Shown here one piece after another: positions 1-7,993 of a DNA stretch of 12,254 nucleotides. Position numbers and translations under genes: made by a program. Source of the stretch: Niastella sp. (GTDB lineage Bacteria > Bacteroidota > Bacteroidia > Chitinophagales > Chitinophagaceae); NCBI GenBank assembly GCA_021154515.1, contig JAJKIL010000149.1, forward strand, positions 1-12,254. Direction: 5' to 3'. The notes under the pieces were generated by a model, which did no database searches, was not told where the DNA came from, and saw only the letters and a list, made by a program, of their open reading frames with translations. Each line of letters begins with the position of its first letter. Position 1 is the first letter of the stretch.

Positions 1-1632
1 ATAAAGAACCTGGCATTGAAAGAACCAGATATCTTTATTTCTTCTTTTAACCGCCCCAACCTGTATTACGAAATACAGCCCAAGATCAAGAAAGATCAAA
101 CGATCAAAAACATTGTGCGCTTCATTGTTTCAATGAAAGGCAAGAGCGGTATCATTTATACATTAAACCGTAAAACAACTGAAGAGCTGGCCGACATGCT
201 GATGGCTAATGGCATTAAAGCCGTTGCATATCATGCCGGTCTGGACAGTAAGTTGCGTGCAGAACGCCAGGACCTCTTCTTAAATGAAGATGTACAGGTG
301 ATTGTTGCCACTATTGCTTTTGGAATGGGAATAGACAAACCGGATATCCGTTTTGTAATTCACTATAATATTCCAAAAAGCATTGAAAACTATTACCAGG
401 AAACCGGCCGTGCCGGTCGGGATGGACTGGAAGGAAAATGTATTTTATACTATTCGCATAAAGACGTATCAAAGCTGGAGCATTTGATGCGCGACAAACC
501 GCTTAGTGAACGTGAAGTTGGCGCCCAGCTTATCAGCGAAACAGTAGCCTACTCAGAAAGCGGGGTTTGCCGCCGTAAGATACTGATGAGCTATTTCGGG
601 GAAGAATATACCGAGCAAAATTGCGGACAATGTGATAACTGTTTACACCCCAAAGAGCACGTTGAAGCAAAAGATAATGTGGTGAAGGTGTTGAAGGCCA
701 TTAAAGCACTCGACGAACGCTTTGCCGCTGACTACACGGTTAACATCATTATTGGACGGCTAACCCCCAATATCGCCATGTACCGCCATGAAAGCCTTCC
801 TGAGTTTGCCATTGGTAACGACCAGCCAGATCATTACTGGAATACGTTGATCCGGCAAATGTTGCTGGAAGGCTTATTGAGCAAGGATATCGAAGAGTAT
901 GGCGTATTAAAGATTACCAGGAACGGGGAAGCATTTGCCAAAAAACCCAAATCGTTCAAGATCGTATTGAACAATTTGTACGAAGAAGCCAATGCCGATG
1001 ATGATGAAGGTGCTGCTGAAGCAGCCACCGGCGCCGCCGTCGATGAAAAGCTGTTTGAAATGCTGAAGGAGCTGCGTCAGAAAGAAGCCAAGCGCAAATC
1101 ACTGCCGCCGTTTGTGATCTTCCTTGAAACTTCGCTGCAGGATATGGCAACCCTATACCCTACCAAACTTGAAGAACTTGAAAAATGTTCCGGAGTAAGT
1201 AAGGGTAAGGCCATTCGTTATGGTAAGCCTTTTATTGAACTGGTAGCCCGCTATGTGGAGGAAAACAATATTGTTCGTCCCGATGATTTCGTAATGAAAA
1301 GCGTGGTGAACAAAAGCGGTAATAAGGTATACATCATTCAACAAACAGATAAAAAGATACCGCTGGAGGTAATTGCCAAAAATAAGGGCTGGCGGATGGA
1401 TGAAATGCTGGAAGAAATGGAGACCATTGCTGCCAGCGGCACCAAGCTTAACCTTGATTATGCCATTGCCGAAATGCTGGATGATAATGAACAGGAAGAA
1501 ATTATAGAATATTTCAAAGGGTGCGAAACCTCATCGCTGCAGCTGGCCCTTGAAGAATTAGCCGAGCATAACTTCAACTGGGAACAGTTAAAGATCATGC
1601 GTATCAAGTTCCTGGCAATGTACGGAATGTAA
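1..1632 (+). CDS. recQ: ATP-dependent DNA helicase RecQ, 5'-truncated by the window edge
   Basis: RecQ unwinds DNA 3'-5' in recombination and replication-fork repair in the cytoplasm. The reading frame is open from base 1, so the protein starts upstream; 543 codons are present. The Walker A/B lobe is missing. Visible, counted from the first in-frame codon, are the SFNRPNL segment (about 14-20), helicase motif IV (about 50-65), motif V (ATIAFGMGIDKPD, about 103-115), motif VI (QETGRAGRDG, about 133-142), the zinc-binding cysteines (190, 208, 211, 214; CGQCDNC), an RQC winged-helix region (about 225-325), an HRDC domain (about 350-423) and a C-terminal extension of about 115 residues resembling the helix-turn-helix domain found on Bacteroidota RecQ proteins. 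An acidic, Ala-rich linker (about 330-347) separates RQC and HRDC. No defect is visible in the part present. The family assignment is very secure. Confidence 0.97.
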   Translation: MKNLALKEPDIFISSFNRPNLYYEIQPKIKKDQTIKNIVRFIVSMKGKSGIIYTLNRKTTEELADMLMANGIKAVAYHAGLDSKLRAERQDLFLNEDVQVIVATIAFGMGIDKPDIRFVIHYNIPKSIENYYQETGRAGRDGLEGKCILYYSHKDVSKLEHLMRDKPLSEREVGAQLISETVAYSESGVCRRKILMSYFGEEYTEQNCGQCDNCLHPKEHVEAKDNVVKVLKAIKALDERFAADYTVNIIIGRLTPNIAMYRHESLPEFAIGNDQPDHYWNTLIRQMLLEGLLSKDIEEYGVLKITRNGEAFAKKPKSFKIVLNNLYEEANADDDEGAAEAATGAAVDEKLFEMLKELRQKEAKRKSLPPFVIFLETSLQDMATLYPTKLEELEKCSGVSKGKAIRYGKPFIELVARYVEENNIVRPDDFVMKSVVNKSGNKVYIIQQTDKKIPLEVIAKNKGWRMDEMLEEMETIAASGTKLNLDYAIAEMLDDNEQEEIIEYFKGCETSSLQLALEELAEHNFNWEQLKIMRIKFLAMYGM

Positions 1633-1659
1633 TCACGCTACATAAATTACTCAATCTGG

Positions 1660-1697
1660 AATGTATGCCCCGCCTGGCGGTGGCATACATTTTTTAT
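1660..1697 (+). terminator. Rho-independent terminator of recQ
   Basis: A perfect 10-bp inverted repeat, AATGTATGCC (1660-1669) and GGCATACATT (1682-1691), closes a GC-rich 12-nt loop that can pair internally. It is followed by a T run (1690-1695). It lies 28 bases past the recQ stop codon. Confidence 0.85.
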
Positions 1698-1767
1698 TAT
1701 ATAGCCAGCCTAAGTTTCACAGGCATTCATCGAACAATAGAGACCTTTAATCGAAATAAGAGGCATA

Positions 1768-1805
1768 TTTGGTTCCGGGATAATACTTTAGATTTCATAA
1801 TCCCG
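1768..1805 (+). promoter_or_regulatory. Possible promoter with overlapping palindrome upstream of the 1851 gene
   Basis: TTTG (1768-1771) and TAGATTTC (1789-1796) resemble the Bacteroidota -33 TTTG and -7 TAnnTTTG elements, with one mismatch in the -7 box and a 17-nt spacer that is shorter than the usual 19-21. A perfect 6-bp inverted repeat, CGGGAT (1776-1781) and ATCCCG (1800-1805), encloses the -7 box and could be an operator or a 5'-UTR hairpin. This is a weak assignment made by eye. Confidence 0.3.
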
Positions 1806-1850
1806 TTTAAGAGTAAGTAATAACTCCTAAACGCTAAAATTAAGATCCTA

Positions 1851-2288
1851 ATGAAAACCATTGTATTGATGGGCGTTTCATGCCTAATGCTGGCCGGGGT
1901 GTATGGCGTAATGAATAAGGAGAGTACAGTCAGCAAAGTTTTATCCTTTAACCAGGCCCATGGGGCCGCATCACCTATTGATGCCGGCGACAAGGATAAA
2001 ACAAACAACGGCTTAACAAGTGAGCATACCGATCATAAAGCATCTACATCAAAAACCCTGGATGACAGCCATTGGATCGATGATCCTCTTTTTGAAAAGG
2101 CTGCCGGGTCTGATCTAATCATGGATAATGAAGTGGATGTTCCCCAGGCACAATCGAATCCGGAAATCATTAAGCAAACCACTCCCCACCAGGAGACTTC
2201 TGAGCCCCAACCCGAGATTAAACAACTGATTTTGGAATTGGATACAGACAGTACTGTTGGAAAGAAGGTACCCGTTGAATCAATTTAA
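1851..2288 (+). CDS. Hypothetical membrane-anchored or exported protein, 145 aa
   Basis: I do not recognise a family. Residues 1-20 form a short positively charged start plus a hydrophobic stretch (MKTIVLMGVSCLMLAGVYG), consistent with a signal peptide or single N-terminal anchor; the Cys at 11 is too early and has the wrong context for a lipobox. The remaining 125 residues are polar, rich in Asp, Glu, Ser, Thr, Lys and Gln, and look largely disordered, with no conserved motif I can name. The ATG at 1851 is the only sensible start; no Shine-Dalgarno is seen. The gene stands alone between the recQ terminator and its own terminator (2346-2372), so it is probably monocistronic. Orderly codon use, the signal-like N terminus and the terminator favour a real gene. 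Confidence 0.65.
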   Translation: MKTIVLMGVSCLMLAGVYGVMNKESTVSKVLSFNQAHGAASPIDAGDKDKTNNGLTSEHTDHKASTSKTLDDSHWIDDPLFEKAAGSDLIMDNEVDVPQAQSNPEIIKQTTPHQETSEPQPEIKQLILELDTDSTVGKKVPVESI

Positions 2289-2345
2289 AAGAAAGAATTT
2301 ATATAAAGAGACTGCAATAAGGGCATGAATAATGAATAAGCCAAT

Positions 2346-2372
2346 AAGCACTCCGAGTAGGGTGCTTTTTTA
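2346..2372 (+). terminator. Rho-independent terminator of the 1851 gene
   Basis: AAGCACTC (2346-2353) pairs with GGGTGCTT (2360-2367) through an 8-bp stem with one G-U pair and a 6-nt loop. Six T's follow at 2366-2371. It ends the transcript before the tRNA promoter. Confidence 0.75.
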
Positions 2373-2400
2373 TTGAAATTGCTAGATTTTTTTAGGGTTT

Positions 2401-2434
2401 TTTGCTTGTTATTTCGGAATATCTCCTATTTTTG
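2401..2434 (+). promoter_or_regulatory. Promoter of tRNA-Phe (Bacteroidota -33/-7 type)
   Basis: TATTTTTG at 2427-2434 matches the TAnnTTTG -7 consensus exactly. For the -33 box there is TTTG at 2401-2404 (22-nt spacer) or CTTG at 2405-2408 (18-nt spacer), bracketing the usual 19-21. Transcription should start near 2441, leaving a short leader before the tRNA at 2470. Confidence 0.65.
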
Positions 2435-2469
2435 CAGCCCGATTTAGCCGAATAGGCAAAAATCAAAAA

Positions 2470-2542
2470 GGTGCGGTAGCTCAGTCGGTAGAGCAAAGGA
2501 CTGAAAATCCTTGTGTCGGCGGTTCGATCCCGCCCCACACCA
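2470..2542 (+). tRNA. tRNA-Phe (anticodon GAA)
   Basis: The 73-nt cloverleaf folds fully: acceptor 2470-2476/2535-2541, D stem GCTC/GAGC, anticodon stem AAGGA/TCCTT with loop CTGAAAA (anticodon GAA at 2503-2505), T stem GGCGG/CCGCC with loop TTCGATC, and discriminator A at 2542. CCA is not encoded. One acceptor pair is odd: C at 2474 (position 5) faces A at 2537 (position 68); the other six pairs are Watson-Crick. The gene has its own promoter and terminator. Confidence 0.95.
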
Positions 2543-2545
2543 CGA

Positions 2546-2577
2546 AGGCCCCTGATAAATATCAGGGGCTTTTTTTA
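2546..2577 (+). terminator. Strong rho-independent terminator after tRNA-Phe
   Basis: CCCCTGAT (2549-2556) pairs perfectly with ATCAGGGG (2561-2568), extended outward by G-C, G-U and A-T pairs. The loop is 4 nt, and seven T's follow the stem (2570-2576). It insulates the tRNA from the glycosyltransferase genes. Confidence 0.9.
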
Positions 2578-2681
2578 TATACTTCGTTTATATTTTTTAT
2601 TCTATTTCTATTTGCACTAAATATTTACTATCAAACCTTAATTATTTTATTTTTACCTCATTGTACCTTTAATAACCCAAT

Positions 2682-3398
2682 ATGGCCAAATTGTCTATTA
2701 TTATCCCGGTTTACAACGAAGCCGCAACTGTTCATTTGATTCTCAACAAAATTTGCAAGGTTGATCTCATTAACGACATTGAAAAGGAACTAATACTGGT
2801 AAACGACTGCTCAAGAGATAATACTGAAGAGGTAGTATTAAAATATATTGAGAGTAAACCAGATGTGGACATAAAATACTTCAAACATCAGGTAAATAAA
2901 GGAAAAGGCGCGGCATTACACACCGGAATTGCGCAGGCAAATGGCGATTATATAATAATTCAAGACGCCGATTTGGAATATGATCCGAATGAGTTCAATA
3001 TATTATTAAAACCTGTAGTTGATGAATTTGCCGATGTAGTGTATGGAAGCCGGTTTATGGGCGGCAGACCACATAGAATTTTATTTTTCTGGCATACCAT
3101 AGGTAACCGGTTCCTGACATTTTTATCGAACATGTTTACTAATCTTAACCTAACAGATATGGAAACATGCTATAAATTGTTCAGAGCTCCTATCATAAAG
3201 TCGCTTAAGCTAAAAGAACAAAGATTTGGGTTTGAACCAGAGGTAACCAATAAAGTTTCCCGGATCCCTAATATAAGAATATATGAGGTTGGGATTTCTT
3301 ATTATGGAAGAACGTATGCTGAAGGGAAGAAAATTAACTGGAAGGACGGTTTTCGGGCAATTTTTTGTATTCTGAAATACGGACTGTTTAAATCTTAA
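2682..3398 (+). CDS. Family 2 glycosyltransferase, Dpm1-like polyprenyl-phosphate sugar transferase
   Basis: This is a cytoplasmic GT-A enzyme of 238 aa, the size of single-domain dolichol/undecaprenyl-phosphate mannosyl- or glucosyltransferases; it has no C-terminal membrane helices. Seen: the N-terminal nucleotide-binding strand SIIIPVYNE (5-13), NDCSRDNT (41-48), the KGKGAAL segment (73-79), and the metal-binding DAD (D95, D97) followed by LEYDP. It also has YGSRF (121-125), and a DMETCYKLFR stretch (159-168) matching the conserved acceptor-side motif. From the family I infer transfer of a sugar from a nucleotide donor to undecaprenyl phosphate on the inner face of the membrane; which sugar cannot be told. 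The GT-C gene 50 bases downstream is the natural user of such a lipid-linked sugar, so the two probably form an operon. Start at 2682 is well supported by the motif position. Confidence 0.92.
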   Translation: MAKLSIIIPVYNEAATVHLILNKICKVDLINDIEKELILVNDCSRDNTEEVVLKYIESKPDVDIKYFKHQVNKGKGAALHTGIAQANGDYIIIQDADLEYDPNEFNILLKPVVDEFADVVYGSRFMGGRPHRILFFWHTIGNRFLTFLSNMFTNLNLTDMETCYKLFRAPIIKSLKLKEQRFGFEPEVTNKVSRIPNIRIYEVGISYYGRTYAEGKKINWKDGFRAIFCILKYGLFKS

Positions 3399-3448
3399 TA
3401 TTTACCTAAGATAAAGCAGTAATTCTTTTTGCTTACAAAATTCAAAGG

Positions 3449-4954
3449 ATGGGCGACATATTGTCAAAATATTACTTAATACCTGTATTAGTTATATGGG
3501 TCGTTATTCTTTTTTTGTACTTCAGGAGCATCGTGTCGGGAATTAAACTTATTAAAAAGTATCCGGGAGCAGAGAAGCGGAATAAAGCAGTTTATTGGCC
3601 TTTGGCTGCTATCATCGCCATGCTTGTCACTTTCGCCTTAACATTGCCGCTTTCATACGATGAGTCTTTTACATTTAATGAGTTTACATCAAAGGACATA
3701 CTTACTTCTATTTCTAACTATCCTGTGCCCAATAATCATGTTTTTCATTCGATTCTTACTAATATAACCTGGGCAATATTTAGCTTTACCCGGTCTGAAA
3801 TGGCAGTAAGGCTTCCGGCCTTACTTTTTACTGCTTTATCTCTGTATTTTATTTACACAAGGTTTTTTATTGAAAGGCTTTTTTCTGTCTTATTGTTTTC
3901 TGTCTTCTTTTTGCTGTCGCCCAATATTATTGAATATGCATTTCAGGCTCGTGGTTATTCTATTCAAATATTTTGTGGCGTTGCTTCTTATTTTTTTGCC
4001 GCTGATCCCCGGGTTAATCAATATGCCGGCTTCAGAGAAAGGATAAATGCCATATTACTGTTATCAGTTATTGGCATGTTCACAAGTCCTGCATATTTAT
4101 ATACAGCCGGCGCCATTTACCTTATATTCCTTACTATTAATTATAAGGAAATAAAAAAAGAGCTTGTTTTTTTTATCACAACCAATATCTTTTATGGTGC
4201 TACCATATTACTGCTGTACTCCCCAATAATCATATCGCAGGGAATACATCAAATTACAGCTAATCCTTATGTGAAACCCAATGAGCAATTCTCATTTCAA
4301 AAGGTAATTACCTATTTGGGGAATTTGGTAGATTATTTAACGCTTCCCTATTATATAGGTTGGCTTATACTGGCTTTGTTTATCTGGTATTCAATTAAGC
4401 AAAAACGGTATTATAACTTTTATTTCCTGGTTGTTCCTTTAGTTTTAATGATAGCATTAAAGCAGCTTCCCTTTTCAAGGGTTTTCCTGCCTTATGGTGT
4501 AATTATATTGTTAAATGCCTGTATGGCCATAACAGATGCTGTGCGGGTTAAAACTGCCAAGCCGGTAGGTGTATTCAAATCAGGACCTGCTGCTTTTGTA
4601 TTAACAGGTATTTTCTGTATTGTGTCATATTTATACTTCAATAATATTCATCAAAAAGATGATTTAAGTAAAGCATATCATTTTAAAGAAATAGAATCTC
4701 CTCTGGCGGAGCATGATAAAGTTTATACAAGACATTTAAATACAAATTGGGACTTTACCGAGATACTTAAAGCCTATCTTACAATAAAGAAGAAAAGTAA
4801 TTCAGTGGAAATTGAAAAAGACTTTAGCAACTACAATTTTAATTCATCCATTGTAATTTCAACGGATACTATCCCTGAATGGAAGGTAATTGATTCCACT
4901 TCCGATTTTTTGGGTAAACCAATAAAAGAATTTGAACCGGTAAGTTCTAATTAA
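3449..4954 (+). CDS. Multi-pass membrane glycosyltransferase of the GT-C fold (GT39/PMT/ArnT-like)
   Basis: An inner-membrane protein of 501 aa with about 10-12 hydrophobic segments (first at about 8-28, second at about 50-67) and a soluble C-terminal tail of about 100 residues. The GT-C hallmark is an acidic pair in the first outer loop; here it is D71-E72 in LSYDESFTFNEF. It is followed by PNNHVFHSIL (94-103) and R121-L-P, both typical of GT39-like enzymes. Such enzymes take sugars from polyprenyl-phosphate carriers outside the cytoplasm and move them to protein, lipid or glycan acceptors. The acceptor is unknown. The GT2 gene just upstream (50-base gap) is the likely source of the donor. 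A purine-rich AAAGG directly abuts the ATG at 3449. It is very AT-rich, like its GT2 neighbour, as surface-glycan genes often are. Confidence 0.85.
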   Translation: MGDILSKYYLIPVLVIWVVILFLYFRSIVSGIKLIKKYPGAEKRNKAVYWPLAAIIAMLVTFALTLPLSYDESFTFNEFTSKDILTSISNYPVPNNHVFHSILTNITWAIFSFTRSEMAVRLPALLFTALSLYFIYTRFFIERLFSVLLFSVFFLLSPNIIEYAFQARGYSIQIFCGVASYFFAADPRVNQYAGFRERINAILLLSVIGMFTSPAYLYTAGAIYLIFLTINYKEIKKELVFFITTNIFYGATILLLYSPIIISQGIHQITANPYVKPNEQFSFQKVITYLGNLVDYLTLPYYIGWLILALFIWYSIKQKRYYNFYFLVVPLVLMIALKQLPFSRVFLPYGVIILLNACMAITDAVRVKTAKPVGVFKSGPAAFVLTGIFCIVSYLYFNNIHQKDDLSKAYHFKEIESPLAEHDKVYTRHLNTNWDFTEILKAYLTIKKKSNSVEIEKDFSNYNFNSSIVISTDTIPEWKVIDSTSDFLGKPIKEFEPVSSN

Positions 4955-4961
4955 AACCTTG

Positions 4962-5016
4962 AGGCCCAATGGCGCCAGACACTACGAAGAAAGATCACAG
5001 TGATGTGGCCTTTTTT
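4962..5016 (+). terminator. Possible terminator between convergent genes
   Basis: AGGCC (4962-4966) can pair with GGCCT (5007-5011), with ATCAC/GTGAT pairing inside the intervening stretch, followed by TTTTTT (5011-5016). It lies between the end of the GT-C gene and the end of the convergent oxidoreductase gene. The stem is short and the loop long, so this is tentative. Confidence 0.4.
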
Positions 5017-5080
5017 ATTGGTCAAACTTTACTAATTCTGCGTTTCAGCGGATTTGACAATTACCGCGTTGAATTGCCTC

Positions 5081-6682
5081 TTATTTCGTCTCTTCGTGAT
5101 ATTCCATTTCAGTATTGATCGACCAGATGTTCGATTTGTCGGCGATGCCGGCAACAATATTATCTACTGCAGTCATAGCTGTCAGCATGGAGTGGTCCGA
5201 ATTGTTGTATTTGTGCATTCCATTGCGGCCTATAAGATAAAGATTTTGAAGACCGTCCACAAAGTTTCGGATGACGTCAAAACGATCGTAGGTCCCAAAG
5301 TAGGCAGGATAGGTTTTCTCCATACGAAGAACGGTGGCATCCAAAAGGTCTTCTTTTCGGGCAAGCCCGATCTTCTCCAGTTCGGTAATGGCCGTCTCCT
5401 TAATAACTTCTTCGGATTGGTTCCAAAAGTCGTCATCCTTGTTGCAAAAGTATTCCATGCCGATCCAGCTTGTTGCGGGGTCTTTTACCAGGAAAGGACT
5501 CCAGTTGTTAAAAAGCTGCAACCGACCCACCTTTACATCTTTTTCCTGTACGTAGATCCAGGTATCTTCCAGTCTAAGCTTTTGGAAGCCGCCTGTCGCC
5601 TTGTCCGGAACAGAGAATTGCTTTAGCAATAAGCCCACCGTAATAAAATCCCTGTATAACAAACCAGCCGCTATTTCCTTGACTTCGTCCGGTACACCGC
5701 CTAACATACCTCCAATAAGCTCATTTACGGGCATGGTAGAGAAAAAATAGTCACCTTCCCAGGTTTGTGATTCCCCAGTTTGTGCATTGACGGACCGAAT
5801 GGCTGAAACTCCTTCTTTGTGATTGACTATGCTCGTTATCTTTTGATGGAAGATAATTTCACCGCCCATGCTTTCAACCTGCCGGGCAACCTCTTCCCAA
5901 AGTTGTCCAGGTCCTAATTTTGGATAAAGAAAGCGTTCGATCTGGCTGGTTTCTACATTTTTTTGCGCGATATCCTGATCTTCTTTTTTCTTACGCTTCA
6001 GTGCATGCGCAATAGCTTTGGTAATGGATACCCCCTTGATCCGCTGAGCTCCCCATTCAGCAGATATTTCGTTGCAACTAACTCCCCAAACTTTTTCGGT
6101 ATAATCTTTAAAAAAGGTTTTATATAAGGTTTTGCCAAATCGATTGATCATAAAGTCCTCAAGCGTCCTTTCTTTTCGCCTCGGAAATAGCCGGGCAAAT
6201 GTATAAGAGAAACCAATACTTATAGTTCGGAGAAGACCTAGTTTGCGAAGGGTATTGGCCGACAGGTTGAGCGGATAGTTAAAGAACTGACGGAGAAAAT
6301 AAATGCGTGACAAACGGCGGCGCAACAGCATAACCTTGTTCTTGTCTACAGTAGAGCTTGTAGTTCCAGTATTATATAACTTGCGTGACCGGTTCTGATA
6401 GTTAATGTTTATTTCACCCTCAGTAGTGGTTTCCAAAGGCATAAAACGGAACCACCAATCCATAACCCTGTCCGATTTGGAAAAAAACCGATGCCCGCCT
6501 ATATCGATCCGGTTCCCTTTGTAGTTCACGGTCTTGGATATACCTCCAATATCTCCGGTCTTTTCCAGGATAATTGGCTTTATATTAGTCCGTGTCAGTA
6601 ATTCGTAGGCAGCTGTCAAACCAGCAGGTCCAGCTCCAATAATAATCGCTTTCTTGTCGTGATTAACAGTGTCTTTTTTCAT
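5081..6682 (-). CDS. FAD-dependent oxidoreductase, UDP-galactopyranose mutase/protoporphyrinogen oxidase-like
   Basis: A complete 533-aa cytoplasmic flavoprotein. Seen: the dinucleotide-binding GAGPAG (16-21) after a hydrophobic strand, the acidic E40 that binds the ribose, GDIGGISK (43-50), and IDIGGHRFFSK (59-69), which resembles the second FAD/substrate motif of UDP-galactopyranose mutase and amine-oxidase-like enzymes. Near the C terminus is YLIGRNGMHKYNNSDHS (within about 480-505), the closing FAD-contact motif. Related proteins are often annotated as NAD(P)-binding or protoporphyrinogen oxidase-like and occur in polysaccharide gene clusters. I infer a redox or mutase step on a sugar or polyprenyl carrier here rather than haem synthesis, because both flanks encode glycosyltransferase-like proteins and no haem gene is nearby. 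It is transcribed divergently from the 6716 gene, with only 33 bases between starts, so the promoters must overlap. The exact reaction is unknown. Confidence 0.85.
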   Translation of the reverse strand: MKKDTVNHDKKAIIIGAGPAGLTAAYELLTRTNIKPIILEKTGDIGGISKTVNYKGNRIDIGGHRFFSKSDRVMDWWFRFMPLETTTEGEININYQNRSRKLYNTGTTSSTVDKNKVMLLRRRLSRIYFLRQFFNYPLNLSANTLRKLGLLRTISIGFSYTFARLFPRRKERTLEDFMINRFGKTLYKTFFKDYTEKVWGVSCNEISAEWGAQRIKGVSITKAIAHALKRKKKEDQDIAQKNVETSQIERFLYPKLGPGQLWEEVARQVESMGGEIIFHQKITSIVNHKEGVSAIRSVNAQTGESQTWEGDYFFSTMPVNELIGGMLGGVPDEVKEIAAGLLYRDFITVGLLLKQFSVPDKATGGFQKLRLEDTWIYVQEKDVKVGRLQLFNNWSPFLVKDPATSWIGMEYFCNKDDDFWNQSEEVIKETAITELEKIGLARKEDLLDATVLRMEKTYPAYFGTYDRFDVIRNFVDGLQNLYLIGRNGMHKYNNSDHSMLTAMTAVDNIVAGIADKSNIWSINTEMEYHEETK

Positions 6683-6715
6683 GCAATAAGGCCGTGAAAT
6701 TAGTATAATTTTTTT

Positions 6716-7993
6716 ATGTCTTTTATGCTTTCTTCTTTACATTTGAGCATGTTTCGCATACCCCCCAGAACCCGCATAATATTTATCCTACTCGTTGCTA
6801 TTTTTCTCTTTATTTCCTGGCTGGTCTTATTTTGTATTAAACCAGTGACTTTTTTTCCCGATTCCTATGATTACCTGGCAACGGCGGACCACCTGAGTAG
6901 TACTTCTTCCGGTCGTCCTTTATTATTTCCGCTATTGCTTCGAATAACGGGCATGTTACACCTGAAACAAAGCATCGTTTGTTACTTTATTCAAATTTTC
7001 AGCCTGGCATGTTTCTTTTGGTTTTGCGGTCCACGCAAAAAACTACTATCGTTAACAAATATTGGAATATTGATCGGGTTTCTTCTTCTGCCCGCCATCT
7101 GGAGTTATTGTGGCTCCTGTTTAACGGAATCCATTCTTTTTGCGGTAGAAATCTGGATTGTCATTTTCTTATCCTTACTTTTTTTTCCAAGACGCCAAAC
7201 TTCGCTGGCATCGGCCATTCTGTATTCAGTGGCTATTGGCCTGCTTGCCATTCTGTTAAAGCCCTGGATCATGATTTACGTCATTGGCTGCAGTGTGTTG
7301 ATCGCGGTGATAGCATGGTTCGGCAAAGCGTTCCGCTCTGCAAGGCGACCGGCTCTCGTTCTGTTTATTGTAACTATTGGAATTTTCGCCTTCAGCTACC
7401 GGTACAATATGAGCAAAAGTTCTTCTTCGGCCAATATCGGGTATCTTCTCGCGAACTCTGATAAAGTCGATGATTTAAAAGCAAGATTGCAGGAGGCGAA
7501 AGATTCTACAAGCGAAGAAGCCCGTTTCATTAGCCTGATTATTGACGACATTCAGTTGCTTAAGGCCAAATATAACAGCGACCCGTGTATAGCTCCGATG
7601 GAGGAATTAAAGGTGCTAAAAGTGTACGACAAAGCCTATGTGGATACTCTAAACAAAGCATTTCGGATAGCTTACTTCGAAAGAAAAAAAGACGTAATCA
7701 ATCTGATGGGTTTGTCTGTTGAAAGATATGTAAAAGACACTAAATTAGGTCTTTCCTGTCTTGACGTTTGTTATGGTCCATATATAAAAATACTGAAAAA
7801 GAACGGGGTATATTTCGCAATTTGTTTTTTCCTGTTAACCTTTATTTATTGGTTTATCCGGAAGCGCAGGCAAACTGCTCCTTCATTCAAAAGGTCACTA
7901 TCAGCCAATGGTAAACAGTTGCTTATTTTTGTTGGAGTACTCCTTTTCACTTCCATCTTTTTTGCACTATTCCTGGCTGTTTCAGGGGAATAG
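6716..7993 (+). CDS. Multi-pass membrane protein, GT-C glycosyltransferase-like, apparently truncated by a frameshift
   Basis: 425 aa as read. About eight hydrophobic segments are visible: roughly 20-41, 86-104, 113-130, 137-157, 165-184, 186-202, 211-228, then a soluble section of about 130 residues (230-360), then about 365-382 and 400-422. The first outer loop has FPDSYDYLATADHL (47-60) and SGRPLLFPLLL (65-75), the arrangement seen in GT-C-like membrane glycosyltransferases, with D49/D52 as candidate acidic residues; TE at 137-138 follows another helix. Reading stops at TAG 7991, but the -1 frame from 7987 to 8100 continues as GIELRRTVLPAVLFQL and a further hydrophobic stretch, which fits the expected last loop and helix. 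One extra G in the G4 run at 7985-7988 would give about 462 aa. Alternative starts are ATG 6725 and 6749; the last leaves more room for promoters. Confidence 0.7.
   Translation: MSFMLSSLHLSMFRIPPRTRIIFILLVAIFLFISWLVLFCIKPVTFFPDSYDYLATADHLSSTSSGRPLLFPLLLRITGMLHLKQSIVCYFIQIFSLACFFWFCGPRKKLLSLTNIGILIGFLLLPAIWSYCGSCLTESILFAVEIWIVIFLSLLFFPRRQTSLASAILYSVAIGLLAILLKPWIMIYVIGCSVLIAVIAWFGKAFRSARRPALVLFIVTIGIFAFSYRYNMSKSSSSANIGYLLANSDKVDDLKARLQEAKDSTSEEARFISLIIDDIQLLKAKYNSDPCIAPMEELKVLKVYDKAYVDTLNKAFRIAYFERKKDVINLMGLSVERYVKDTKLGLSCLDVCYGPYIKILKKNGVYFAICFFLLTFIYWFIRKRRQTAPSFKRSLSANGKQLLIFVGVLLFTSIFFALFLAVSGE

Noticed and set aside
834..1344. Minus-strand frames inside recQ
   Set aside because: They are shadows of the recQ coding sequence with no independent signals.
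2520..2542. Second copy of the tRNA-Phe 3' end as an island attachment site
   Set aside because: No repeat of this segment was found elsewhere in the window; a partner could only lie outside it.
5054..5626. 190-codon frame on the plus strand
   Set aside because: It lies wholly opposite the well-supported flavoprotein gene and shows no domain or sensible composition.
6979..7461. 160-codon frame on the plus strand
   Set aside because: It overlaps the 6716 membrane protein in another frame; its Trp/Cys/Ser-rich translation is typical of a shadow frame.
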